DNA of 64,000 nucleotides, from positions 1,843,001 to 1,907,000 of the forward strand of contig NZ_MDGP01000001.1 of assembly GCF_001747095.1 (NCBI RefSeq). Direction: 5' to 3'. Below the pieces are notes generated by a model. The model made no database searches. It worked only from the letters and a program-made list of their open reading frames with translations, and was not told the origin of the DNA. The translations under genes and the position numbers were made by a program. This document shows positions 33,360-41,701 of this stretch, one piece after another (the stretch's first letter is position 1; each line of letters begins with the position of its first letter). The stretch comes from Roseivirga sp. 4D4. GTDB lineage: Bacteria > Bacteroidota > Bacteroidia > Cytophagales > Cyclobacteriaceae.

Positions 33360-34262
33360 ATGAAAAGACATATTCTAATAGCGGTATTGCTTGTCGCTGC
33401 AGTTACGGTTCAGGCCCAAGATGCTGACTCCGTCACCATTGAAAAAAAGGGCTCTTGGGGAGTGAATTTTGCTAACGTTGGCCTTTCCAACTGGGCTGGT
33501 GGTGGAGAGAATTCTCTAGCCATTGGAACTGTGTTCAACACTTCGATCGTGAGAAAACAAGGAAATGGTACTTGGAAAAATCAATTCGATTTCGCCCTTG
33601 GTGGAGCTAAAGTTGGTGAGCAAGACTTCAGAAAAACCGATGATAACATTATTCTCCTATCCCAGTATAGTAAGTCAATCCGAGAGAATCTCTCATGGAG
33701 TTTAACGGGAATTTTGAGAACACAGCTGCTAGTGGGTAACACTTTCGAGGATGATCCGGACAACCCGGGAGAGGAGCTCGTAACAAAGATTTCAAACTTC
33801 ATGGCTCCTGGCTACCTATCCATCAACCTAGGTATTGATCATCAGATAGGTAAGCACTTGAGTATTTCATTCGCACCTGCTGCAGGGAAATTCACTTTTG
33901 TTTCGGATGATGATCTTGCCCGTGTAGGAGCATATGGTGTAGACCCAAATGAGAATGTAAGGGCTGAATTCGGTACCAACCTTTTGGCGAGTCTTAGTCT
34001 TCCATTGATGGAGAATATTACATTTACTAGTACAGCAAACTTCTTTACGCCTTATTCTGATACTTTCGGAACTATTGATGTGAACTGGGAAACACTATTA
34101 GTAATGAAAGTGAACAAGTGGTTCAATGCCACATTCGGTACTCAGATGATTTATGATGCGGACATCTTCTTCACGCAAGAAAGTGGCCCTCCAACGAGAG
34201 AGTTACAGTTCAAGCATGTATTGAACTTCGGTGCAAACTTTGCGCTCTTTACTTCTAATTAG
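33360..34262 (+). CDS. DUF3078 outer-membrane-type protein
   Basis: The 300-residue protein has a signal peptide of about 19 residues ending Val-Gln-Ala-Gln. The mature part starts with the Trp-Gly-Val-Asn-Phe-x-Asn-Val-Gly-Leu-Ser-Asn-Trp-Ala-Gly-Gly-Gly pattern that marks DUF3078. It then continues as alternating amphipathic strands with aromatic ends, as in a beta-barrel. Function is unknown; outer-membrane location is inferred. Its own promoter is visible. The stop overlaps that of the convergent Porin_10 gene by 4 bp. Confidence 0.85.
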   Translation: MKRHILIAVLLVAAVTVQAQDADSVTIEKKGSWGVNFANVGLSNWAGGGENSLAIGTVFNTSIVRKQGNGTWKNQFDFALGGAKVGEQDFRKTDDNIILLSQYSKSIRENLSWSLTGILRTQLLVGNTFEDDPDNPGEELVTKISNFMAPGYLSINLGIDHQIGKHLSISFAPAAGKFTFVSDDDLARVGAYGVDPNENVRAEFGTNLLASLSLPLMENITFTSTANFFTPYSDTFGTIDVNWETLLVMKVNKWFNATFGTQMIYDADIFFTQESGPPTRELQFKHVLNFGANFALFTSN

Positions 34263-36190
34263 TCGTAAAAAGACCATCTAACACCCATATCAAGTGTTCT
34301 ACGAGTGCCGGTGAATAACGGACTTATGAAGTAACCGTCACTCGTTACACCTTGATTCAAATGGGCAGATTTCAAGAAGAAAAGGAAGGTCTTAACCTTA
34401 AAGTTCAAGAACAAGTCGATTTTAGCAAAACTACCTTGTTCAAAACTATTCTGAAGATAGAATTGCTGTGAAGTCGGATCGTATGCTTGTCCAAAATAAG
34501 CACTTCTAAAATGCACGTCCATTCCAGTTTGCACAATCATTTTTCCATCAAATAACACATTCTTGTAAGCTATTTGAGCAAGTGCCATTGTCTCAGGAAT
34601 CCTAAACGTGCTAGTCGCTCCTCCACTCACGTTATTGTAGTAGAACGAGCTACTCCAATACCATTTGTCAGAAATCTTCCAGTCCAGGTGAAAACCAGGT
34701 GACAACAACAACAATAAATCACCTGTTGCTTGGGCAGCAAGTCGGTTTTCATCAAAATAAGTGTAGTTAGAAACTCTGTTGAACCTTACGAAAGGCCTGA
34801 AACCGACATTCCCTGAACGTAATTTGATAGTACCTTTAAGGTTGTCCGAGATTTGATTATTAAAAGCATTAGTCCACTGTCTCTGCTCACCTTCAAAACG
34901 TTCGGCCAGAAACGAAGGCTTATTATTGATACGACTATAGGTAGCATCAAAAAAATCACTGGTGAATTTTCCTTCGGCATAATAGTTCCCTCCGGTCAGC
35001 AGTTCACCGGAGGCCGTTAGAAACACTTTAGGAGTAATTTGTTGTCTAAATGTTCCACCTAAATAGTGTTCTGTTTCATTGATTGTGTTAGCAATTTGTG
35101 CCACATCATAAGTCAATAGTCTGTTTTTATAGAATAGCGTGTATGAGAATTTCTTTGTTCTGCCCTTCAGCCCTACTTCATTCAAGAGTTCTCTGAAAGT
35201 GGTTCTCTGAGCAATAGTCCCAGAAATCTCTCCTCCAACTGATTCATAAAGGAGAGAATCTGAACCACTCAATGTATAAAAGTCATCATACCTGGTGATT
35301 TGCTCCAGATAATTAAAGGTGTGATAAACCTGAAAAATAGAATCTAAGTCATACTGTTGATAAATATGAAAGCCTCCTCGTTTGTCTTTGCTAAAGGCAT
35401 CGTCAAGAATAACATTGGCATCCTGATAGTCAAAAAATGTCGCTTCAGGGTTAGATGTATCGATACTCGGGTCGATAATCCCTCCCTGCTCCGTCACCTC
35501 ATGATCTAACTGAGTCATATTAAATAACAGCAAATACTTGGGCAGGCTTTTTGGACGTAGGAACCCAAAAATATTCCAGTCGTTGTTCTTTACTTGCCGA
35601 TCGCCACGTGTCAAAAAAGCCAGTTGTTTGTCTGACCTGATGCTATTAAAGTTGAATCCAATATTGAACTGAACACTATCATTCAGCGTGAAGGTCACAT
35701 CTGTTACGGCTCTACCACCTCCTCCAAAAGCAGCAAAAATATCTGTATAAGGTGATCGCGTATCATAATACTTAATCTGGTCAGGGCTAGTATAGAAATG
35801 ATCATAAACCGAATAGCCCGAGGTTCTTCCAATGGTTTTTGAGGGTTCAAAGAAAAGCGACCTTCGGGCCGTACCAATATTACCAAGGTTTTGGATTAGG
35901 TAATCACTTCTTTCCAAGTCTGAAAAGCGATGGAGGTTGTCAGGAATTGTGTCGGGAGTGGTGAACTGAATATTATTGAACTTAAAGTTCTCTTCGAATG
36001 TAAAGCGCGTGGTATGTGCCCCATAGTTCCCGGTTTTCTTCTGGCGCTCCTCCCTGGCCTTGCTACGAGCCTCTAAAAGTGAATCTGTTTGAGCGTTACT
36101 AAACGAACTCAAATTGTTTACTTGTGCCAAAGCCCAAGAACCAAAACTGACTAAACCAATTAATAATAGAATTCCCTTACGCACGGCCAA
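34259..36190 (-). CDS. Porin_10 family putative outer membrane porin
   Basis: The 643-residue protein has a signal peptide ending Ala-Leu-Ala-Gln. It carries the features of the Bacteroidota 'putative porin' family (Porin_10): a Ser-Asp-x-x-Ile-Gln-Asn-Leu-Gly-Asn-Ile-Gly-Thr-Ala segment near residue 95, a Thr-Arg-Ser-Pro-Tyr-Thr-Asp motif near 145, and then a large beta-barrel ending in Phe-Tyr-Asp. The start is uncertain: the TTG at 36190 lies within a TATTTTTG element, so GTG at 36184 may be the true start. Confidence 0.8.
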   Translation of the reverse strand: MAVRKGILLLIGLVSFGSWALAQVNNLSSFSNAQTDSLLEARSKAREERQKKTGNYGAHTTRFTFEENFKFNNIQFTTPDTIPDNLHRFSDLERSDYLIQNLGNIGTARRSLFFEPSKTIGRTSGYSVYDHFYTSPDQIKYYDTRSPYTDIFAAFGGGGRAVTDVTFTLNDSVQFNIGFNFNSIRSDKQLAFLTRGDRQVKNNDWNIFGFLRPKSLPKYLLLFNMTQLDHEVTEQGGIIDPSIDTSNPEATFFDYQDANVILDDAFSKDKRGGFHIYQQYDLDSIFQVYHTFNYLEQITRYDDFYTLSGSDSLLYESVGGEISGTIAQRTTFRELLNEVGLKGRTKKFSYTLFYKNRLLTYDVAQIANTINETEHYLGGTFRQQITPKVFLTASGELLTGGNYYAEGKFTSDFFDATYSRINNKPSFLAERFEGEQRQWTNAFNNQISDNLKGTIKLRSGNVGFRPFVRFNRVSNYTYFDENRLAAQATGDLLLLLSPGFHLDWKISDKWYWSSSFYYNNVSGGATSTFRIPETMALAQIAYKNVLFDGKMIVQTGMDVHFRSAYFGQAYDPTSQQFYLQNSFEQGSFAKIDLFLNFKVKTFLFFLKSAHLNQGVTSDGYFISPLFTGTRRTLDMGVRWSFYD

Positions 36191-36216
36191 AAATACAAAT
36201 TCAGTTTACCTTTCCC

Positions 36217-37239
36217 TTATCGAATCACCTTCATTAACCCCGATAAAAAATCATCTTCCCGATCTATCTTGAACTCAATAGGTAAGTAAAACAAATCGAT
36301 CTTTTGAAACAGAGGATGCGATTTGAAAGGCAAAAGTCGTACCATATCTTTCTCTGTTGTTACGAGTACTTTGGTTTCAATTTTTTCTAGTGTCTTTAAC
36401 ATCTCATCCAAATCGCTCGATCTGAAATGATAGTGGTCTGCGTATTCCAGATGCTTCAAAACATTATAAGAATTCGAAAGGTGATCGGCAATCGGTTGAG
36501 CCTTTGCAACACCAGTAAGGAGCGCTATTTCTCCAGATACTTGGGCATCCCCGAAAACAGGTAAAATCTTCTGATAGGCAATTTGAGAAAAGTAAACAGG
36601 AGCAGAATCATTATAGGCTCGAATGGATGAAATAACCTCTTCTTTTTCCTGCTGGCTTAAATTTGGGCACTTAGTTATTATAATGGCATCTGCTCTGTTT
36701 GCCCCAGAACGAGGTTCTCTGAGATTACCCGTGGGCAAAACATAGTCATTATAGAAAGGATGATGGTAATCAGAAAGCATGATATTATAATCGCGAGCTA
36801 CTTTCCTGTGTTGGTAAGCATCGTCAAGCAGGAAAACCTCGATATCGTCCTTTTCCATTAAGATCGATGGAATGGCAAGGATTCTCTCCTCACATACAGA
36901 TACAACAACATCTTTACCAAACTTACGATAGAACTGCAATGGCTCATCACCTATGCTCTTAGCGTCATCAGAATCAATTGCAATCCGAAAACCCTTAGTG
37001 TGCCTGCCATAACCACGACTCACTGTCGCCAGCTTATATTGATCTTTCAGCTTACTAATTAAAAACTCAATCATCGGAGTTTTTCCTGTTCCGCCAGTAG
37101 ACAAGTTACCGACCGATATTACTACTCTGTCGAACTCAGTCTGTGTACGCTGACCATTATCAAACTGCCGGTTTCTGGCCAGCATCAACCAACCATAGAG
37201 TATTGAAAAAGGAAAGAATAAAGCTCTGATGAATTTCAT
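36217..37239 (-). CDS. lpxK: Tetraacyldisaccharide 4'-kinase
   Basis: LpxK phosphorylates the 4' position of the lipid A precursor at the inner membrane. The 340-residue protein has an N-terminal membrane-associating hydrophobic segment (about 6-20), the P-loop Gly-Gly-Thr-Gly-Lys-Thr at residues 49-54, the Ser-Arg-Gly-Tyr-Gly-Arg segment, and Leu-Leu-Asp-Asp-Ala-Tyr-Gln-His-Arg, which holds the catalytic Asp/His region. Length is normal. It is adjacent to an outer-membrane porin, and divergent from the Nif3-like gene. Confidence 0.95.
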   Translation of the reverse strand: MKFIRALFFPFSILYGWLMLARNRQFDNGQRTQTEFDRVVISVGNLSTGGTGKTPMIEFLISKLKDQYKLATVSRGYGRHTKGFRIAIDSDDAKSIGDEPLQFYRKFGKDVVVSVCEERILAIPSILMEKDDIEVFLLDDAYQHRKVARDYNIMLSDYHHPFYNDYVLPTGNLREPRSGANRADAIIITKCPNLSQQEKEEVISSIRAYNDSAPVYFSQIAYQKILPVFGDAQVSGEIALLTGVAKAQPIADHLSNSYNVLKHLEYADHYHFRSSDLDEMLKTLEKIETKVLVTTEKDMVRLLPFKSHPLFQKIDLFYLPIEFKIDREDDFLSGLMKVIR

Positions 37240-37291
37240 TCAGTTCAGCTGATTATCTTTAGAGATTTAAAGGCTGCAAATAAAGTCAAAT

Positions 37292-38389
37292 ATGACGAAA
37301 ATAAAGGATATCATTTCTGCACTTGAAAGCATCGCTCCAAGGGGATATCAGGAAAGCTACGATAACTCTGGGCTAATTACGGGTGCATTTAACACGGAAG
37401 TAAGTGGCGTACTCGTCACATTGGATTGCATTGAATCTATTGTTGATGAGGCGATTCGTAAAAAGTGCAATCTCATTATTGCACATCACCCCATCGTGTT
37501 CAAGGGCCTGAAGCAGCTCAATGGTAAAAACTATGTCGAAAGAACCGTCATAAAAGCGATAAAAAATGATATCGCCATCTACGCCATACACACGAATCTA
37601 GACAATGTTTACAACGGGGTGAATGCAAAAATCGCAGAGAAACTGGAGCTTGAGAACCTTCAAATCTTGGCACCTAGGGCAGACACACTTTTGAAACTTG
37701 AGGTTTTCGTTCCAGCAGAATCCACTGACAAACTCTTAGAGGCCCTACATCAGGCGGGCGCAGGAAATGTCGGAAACTACAGCCACTGCAGCTTTAAAGT
37801 GACAGGAATAGGCACATTCAAACCTAAGGATTCTGCCAAGCCCAGCATTGGGGAGGCCGGCAAACAGGAAACTGTAAAAGAAGACCGAATTGAAATGATT
37901 TTACCCGCAGTACTTAAGCACAAGGTCATTAGTGCTATGCATTCTGCCCATCCCTATGAAGAAGTGGCCCACTTCATTCAAGCTGTTGAAAATACAAACC
38001 AGCAGGTAGGTGCTGGTATGATTGGAGAATTACCCGAATCAAAAACGCCTGCAGAGTTCCTCTCCTACCTAAAAAACAAGATGTCTCTAAGTATGATAAG
38101 GCATACTTCATTTGATGGAGAACAGATCAAAAAAGTTGCAGTTTGTGGAGGTGCTGGGAGCTTCTTATTGAGTCAGGCAAAAGCACAGTCAGCGGATGCT
38201 TTCGTAACCGGAGATTTCAAGTATCATGAGTTCTTTGACGGAGAGGGAAAAACCCTGATTGCAGACATTGGACACTATGAAAGTGAAGTCTTTACAAAAG
38301 ACTTGATTGATGGGTTTATCAGAGAAAATTTTGCTAATATTGCAACCTATTTATCAGAGGTGGATACGAATCCCGTAAAGTACTTCTAA
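37292..38389 (+). CDS. Nif3-like dinuclear metal centre hexameric protein
   Basis: The 365-residue protein is the long version of the Nif3/YbgI family. Metal-binding motifs are His-His-Pro-Ile-Val-Phe near residue 66, Thr-Asn-Leu-Asp near 100, and Asp-Ile-Gly-His-Tyr-Glu-Ser-Glu near 330. Between them lies a PII/CutA-like insert (about 125-240) with a Val-Gly-Asn-Tyr-Ser-x-Cys-x-Phe segment. The family is widespread with no settled function (GTP cyclohydrolase 1 type 2-like name is common). It is followed 11 bp later by the zinc-ribbon gene, a pairing conserved in many bacteria. Confidence 0.9.
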   Translation: MTKIKDIISALESIAPRGYQESYDNSGLITGAFNTEVSGVLVTLDCIESIVDEAIRKKCNLIIAHHPIVFKGLKQLNGKNYVERTVIKAIKNDIAIYAIHTNLDNVYNGVNAKIAEKLELENLQILAPRADTLLKLEVFVPAESTDKLLEALHQAGAGNVGNYSHCSFKVTGIGTFKPKDSAKPSIGEAGKQETVKEDRIEMILPAVLKHKVISAMHSAHPYEEVAHFIQAVENTNQQVGAGMIGELPESKTPAEFLSYLKNKMSLSMIRHTSFDGEQIKKVAVCGGAGSFLLSQAKAQSADAFVTGDFKYHEFFDGEGKTLIADIGHYESEVFTKDLIDGFIRENFANIATYLSEVDTNPVKYF

Positions 38390-38400
38390 AAAAACCGTCA

Positions 38401-39171
38401 ATGGAAAAAACAGTTGCACAGAAATTAGAGGCGTTAAAGAACCTACAATCGATTGACTCTCAATTAGATGAGATCAAAAAAGTAAGAGGAGCATTACCTG
38501 AAGAGGTAGCAGATCTTGAAGATGAGATTGCAGGATATGAAACGAGAGTTGAAAAGTTCAACACTGAACTTGCAGAACTGGAAGGCAATATTTCTGATCA
38601 CAAGACTCAAATAAAAAATTCTGAAGGGCTCATAAAAAAATATGAGGAGCAGCAAATGAACGTTCGTAACAATCGTGAATACGATGCCATTACGAAGGAA
38701 ATGGAGTTGCAAAACCTTGAAATTCAAATCTCTGAGAAGAGAATCAAAGAAGCTCACGCTAAGATTGATCTTAAGAAAGAAGAAATCGAAAAGACCCAAG
38801 GTGAGTTGGCAGAAAGACAGAAAGATCTTGAGACTAAAAAGTCTGAGCTAGAAGTATTGACGAAAGAAAGTGAAACAGATGAGAAGAAACTCTTAGGAGA
38901 AAGAGATAAGGCTGCGAAAAATATTGAAGAAAGACTTCTGATCTCTTATACGAAATTGCGTACAAACGCCAGAAACGGTTTGGCCGTTGTTCCTGTTAGC
39001 AGAGGAGCTTGTGGTGGTTGTTTCAACGTTGTTCCTCCGCAAAGACAAGCTGACATTAGAGACAGCAAGAAAATTACTGTCTGTGAGCACTGTGGAAGAA
39101 TTTTAGCCGAAGTTACTGATGAGATTGTAACGGAGGAGAAACCAAAAAGAAGCAGAAGAAAGAAAGCATAA
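38401..39171 (+). CDS. Coiled-coil protein with C4 zinc ribbon
   Basis: The 256-residue protein has a long, strongly charged coiled coil (about residues 1-185), followed by a zinc ribbon made of Cys-Gly-Gly-Cys near 201-204 and Cys-Glu-His-Cys-Gly near 226-229, and a basic tail (Arg-Ser-Arg-Arg-Lys-Lys). This matches the C4-type zinc-ribbon family (CT398-like) that often sits beside Nif3 genes. Nucleic-acid binding is suggested by the ribbon and the tail, but no function is proven. Confidence 0.87.
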   Translation: MEKTVAQKLEALKNLQSIDSQLDEIKKVRGALPEEVADLEDEIAGYETRVEKFNTELAELEGNISDHKTQIKNSEGLIKKYEEQQMNVRNNREYDAITKEMELQNLEIQISEKRIKEAHAKIDLKKEEIEKTQGELAERQKDLETKKSELEVLTKESETDEKKLLGERDKAAKNIEERLLISYTKLRTNARNGLAVVPVSRGACGGCFNVVPPQRQADIRDSKKITVCEHCGRILAEVTDEIVTEEKPKRSRRKKA

Positions 39172-39174
39172 TCG

Positions 39175-40626
39175 TTGAAGCTTTCAACAAAATACAGAAG
39201 ATGGATAGGCTTGTTAGTCTATCCATTTTTTATGCTCTCTACTTTTTTGACGGCCAGCGGACAACATGTTGGTAGAGCTCCCCTGCTTAATCTGGACTTT
39301 GAAGAAACACGCCTTGCGACTGCAAATTCCAAAGTCCCAATGGATTTGTACTACGCCAACCTGGCAGACATCCTAGAATTGATACTTCTTGAAAGCGATG
39401 AGCGCTTTGACGAACTAGAGGATAACGAAAGTATCAGACTCAAAACCATCAAAAATTTAGATAAACCTTCCCCATGGTCAGCATTTGTTCAAGCGGAGAT
39501 TAAACTGCAGTGGGCATTCGTAAAGTTCAAATATGGGAAAGAATGGGATGCTTTCTGGAGTTTAAGAAGTGCTTATCGATTGGCAAAAAGCAATGCCAAA
39601 GATTACCCAGGTTTTGAACCAAACCAAAGAACGCTTGGAGTCCTGAATATCATTTTTGGCAATGTACCGAGCAAAAACCAGTGGCTCATGAACCTATTTG
39701 GCCTCAGAGGTGATGTTCTCACCGGACTCAACCAACTAAGTACCATTGGTGCGGATTATCCTGAATTGGCAATAGAGTCAAAGCTAATTCTTGGTATGAC
39801 GAACGCGTATTTATTGGAGGATTTCAGAAAAGCCGCTGACTTCATTGACCAAAGCAAAGCTGGTGACGAACCGCTGTTTCGTTATGTAAAGTCTCTGGTC
39901 TATTCAAAGGCACATAAAGCGATCGTTTCACGTGAATTGTTATCCAATAGCGATAAGCACTTTCCAATACATGATTACCTGATCGCGGAGACCTACTTTC
40001 AAGCTGGTGACTATCAAACCGCCATTAACCATTACGAAAAATTTCTTAACTCATTCACGGGCAAGTCTTATATTAAAGACACCTACCTTAAACTCAGCAT
40101 TTCATATGGGTTGATTGGTCAAATAGAAACCTACGAACGGTATTTAGATAAAAGCAGAAATGAAGGCGATGATTACTCTGAAGTGGACAAAAACGCTGCA
40201 AAAATTGCTAAGACACTTGATACACAAAACCCAACAGCCTTAAGAATACGCTTTGCCATAGATGGTGGTTTCTATCAAAAAGCCGATAGCCTGATTACAT
40301 TACTTGGAAAGAAAAAAGACCTCTCAGAATACGAGAGATTAGAGTTGACCTATCGTAAAGCTCGCCTCAACCACCTCCAAGGAAATACTCAGGAAGCTAA
40401 GGCTTTCTATCAACAAGTGATCGGCAGTGCAGCGCTAATTTCTGAGACTTATTACGCCCCTAATTCATTCCTTCAACTGGGCTATCTTATGAAAGATAGT
40501 GGTGATATAGCAAGTGCTAAGATGTATTTCCACGAGGTACTTTCATTCAGAAAACATCCTTATAAAAGTAGCCTTGATAGTAAGGCCAAAATTGCGCTTA
40601 AACAGATAACCCCGAAAGGTGATTGA
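39175..40626 (+). CDS. Secreted TPR-repeat protein
   Basis: The TTG at 39175, 3 bp after the zinc-ribbon gene, is taken as the start because it gives a full signal peptide (basic, hydrophobic core, Ala-Ser-Gly-Gln near residue 30); the next Met falls inside the hydrophobic core. The 483-residue protein is almost all helical, with several TPR-like units between about 240 and 470 (for example the Gly-Asp-Tyr-Gln-Thr-Ala-Ile-Asn-His-Tyr-Glu-Lys helix). Partner and role are unknown. The 3' end overlaps the convergent phosphatase gene by 29 bp. Confidence 0.75.
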   Translation: MKLSTKYRRWIGLLVYPFFMLSTFLTASGQHVGRAPLLNLDFEETRLATANSKVPMDLYYANLADILELILLESDERFDELEDNESIRLKTIKNLDKPSPWSAFVQAEIKLQWAFVKFKYGKEWDAFWSLRSAYRLAKSNAKDYPGFEPNQRTLGVLNIIFGNVPSKNQWLMNLFGLRGDVLTGLNQLSTIGADYPELAIESKLILGMTNAYLLEDFRKAADFIDQSKAGDEPLFRYVKSLVYSKAHKAIVSRELLSNSDKHFPIHDYLIAETYFQAGDYQTAINHYEKFLNSFTGKSYIKDTYLKLSISYGLIGQIETYERYLDKSRNEGDDYSEVDKNAAKIAKTLDTQNPTALRIRFAIDGGFYQKADSLITLLGKKKDLSEYERLELTYRKARLNHLQGNTQEAKAFYQQVIGSAALISETYYAPNSFLQLGYLMKDSGDIASAKMYFHEVLSFRKHPYKSSLDSKAKIALKQITPKGD

Positions 40627-41221
40627 CGTCATTATAGCGGTCTAGAATAAACATAGAACCGGTATAGGTCAATTCGTATAAACAGAGATTGGTATGCTCG
40701 AATAGATCCATACATTTTAATGGATAATTGAGCATGACCGCCAACATCACGCGCATTGCCCTTCCATGCATACAGATCAGGATGTTTTCTTCATCAGGTT
40801 GATTAAGAATATGTTCAAGCGCACGCTTCATTCGAATGGCAACTTGTTCCGGGTTTTCACCCCCATCGATCGCCACATTTGTTCGTCCCTCCTGCCACGA
40901 CCTAATCATATTCTGATAGTAGGCATTACCTTCCTCATCTACAGGCATTCCCTCCCGATCACCCCAACTGATTTCATTCAAGTCCGCGAGCTTTTCATGT
41001 GTCAAGGGACTTTCTATGAAATTAGCTACAGATTGGTAGGTCCTCTTGAGCGCAGAGATGTAGACCTTATCAAAAGGCACATGCTTATAAGCATTAAAAA
41101 AGGCCTGCCCCTGGGCCTTTCCAAGGTCATTTAGGTCGGAGTCTATACCACTACCCTGCACTACCCCAATCTTGTTATAATCAGTTTGTCCGTGTCTCGT
41201 GAGGTATATTTTTTTGATCAT
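40598..41221 (-). CDS. Histidine phosphatase (phosphoglycerate mutase-like)
   Basis: The ATG at 41221 is preferred over the TTG one codon upstream. The 207-residue protein has the catalytic Arg-His-Gly-Gln-Thr motif at residues 9-13 (His10), a Glu region in Glu-Ile-Ser-Trp-Gly-Asp-Arg-Glu-Gly, and the second His in Cys-Met-His-Gly-Arg. The family removes phosphate from small molecules or proteins; the substrate cannot be named, and a cofactor-dependent mutase is unlikely given the length. It is divergent from menI, with crossed promoter elements. Confidence 0.88.
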   Translation of the reverse strand: MIKKIYLTRHGQTDYNKIGVVQGSGIDSDLNDLGKAQGQAFFNAYKHVPFDKVYISALKRTYQSVANFIESPLTHEKLADLNEISWGDREGMPVDEEGNAYYQNMIRSWQEGRTNVAIDGGENPEQVAIRMKRALEHILNQPDEENILICMHGRAMRVMLAVMLNYPLKCMDLFEHTNLCLYELTYTGSMFILDRYNDVNHLSGLSV

Positions 41222-41231
41222 CAATTTCTCC

Positions 41232-41239
41232 TATTTTTG
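41232..41239 (+). promoter_or_regulatory. -7 promoter element for the menIFD operon
   Basis: TATTTTTG lies 39 bp before the menI ATG. A TTTG is 15 bp upstream of it (41213-41216), which is short for a -33 element. Confidence 0.45.
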
Positions 41240-41251
41240 CCTTGGCCAGCG

Positions 41252-41259
41252 CAAAACTA
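41252..41259 (-). promoter_or_regulatory. -7 promoter element for the histidine phosphatase
   Basis: The minus strand reads TAGTTTTG, 30 bp before the ATG at 41221. It lies 12 bp from the menI element on the other strand, so the two promoters would compete. Confidence 0.4.
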
Positions 41260-41278
41260 AAAATTAATCTGAACCTAT

Positions 41279-41701
41279 ATGTTTCAAAAAGGCATAACGC
41301 TTGACGCCATCAATCAGATGTGCCAAAATACTCTCGTTGAACACTTGGGTATTGAGATTATCGAGCTAGGGGAAGATTACATTATCGCGAAAATGCCAGT
41401 CGATCACCGGACCCATCAACCCATGGGTTTGTTACATGGAGGAGCTTCTGTTGTCTTAGCTGAAACCATTGGAAGTATTGCTGCTAGTCTTACGCTAAAC
41501 CAAAAGCTACAACACTGCGTTGGCCTAGAGGTGAATGCCAATCACGTGAAAAGTGTGAAAAGTGGGTGTGTTTTTGGAAAGACCAAGGCGATTCACTTAG
41601 GGAAACGAACCCAGATCTGGGAGATTAGCATTACCAATGATCAAGACGAACTGGTTTGTATTAGCAGGCTCACAATGGCGATAATTGACAAAAAGAACTA
41701 A
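41279..41701 (+). CDS. menI: 1,4-dihydroxy-2-naphthoyl-CoA thioesterase (hotdog fold)
   Basis: The 140-residue single hotdog-domain protein matches E. coli YdiI/MenI closely as I recall it: Met-Pro-Val-Asp-x-Arg-Thr near residue 39, Gly-Leu-Leu-His-Gly-Gly-Ala-Ser-Val-Val-Leu-Ala-Glu with the catalytic Glu62, and Gly-Leu-Glu-Val-Asn-Ala-Asn-His. It would release DHNA from its CoA ester in menaquinone synthesis. The neighbouring menF and menD support this over a general PaaI-like role. The stop and the menF start overlap (TAATG). Confidence 0.85.
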   Translation: MFQKGITLDAINQMCQNTLVEHLGIEIIELGEDYIIAKMPVDHRTHQPMGLLHGGASVVLAETIGSIAASLTLNQKLQHCVGLEVNANHVKSVKSGCVFGKTKAIHLGKRTQIWEISITNDQDELVCISRLTMAIIDKKN

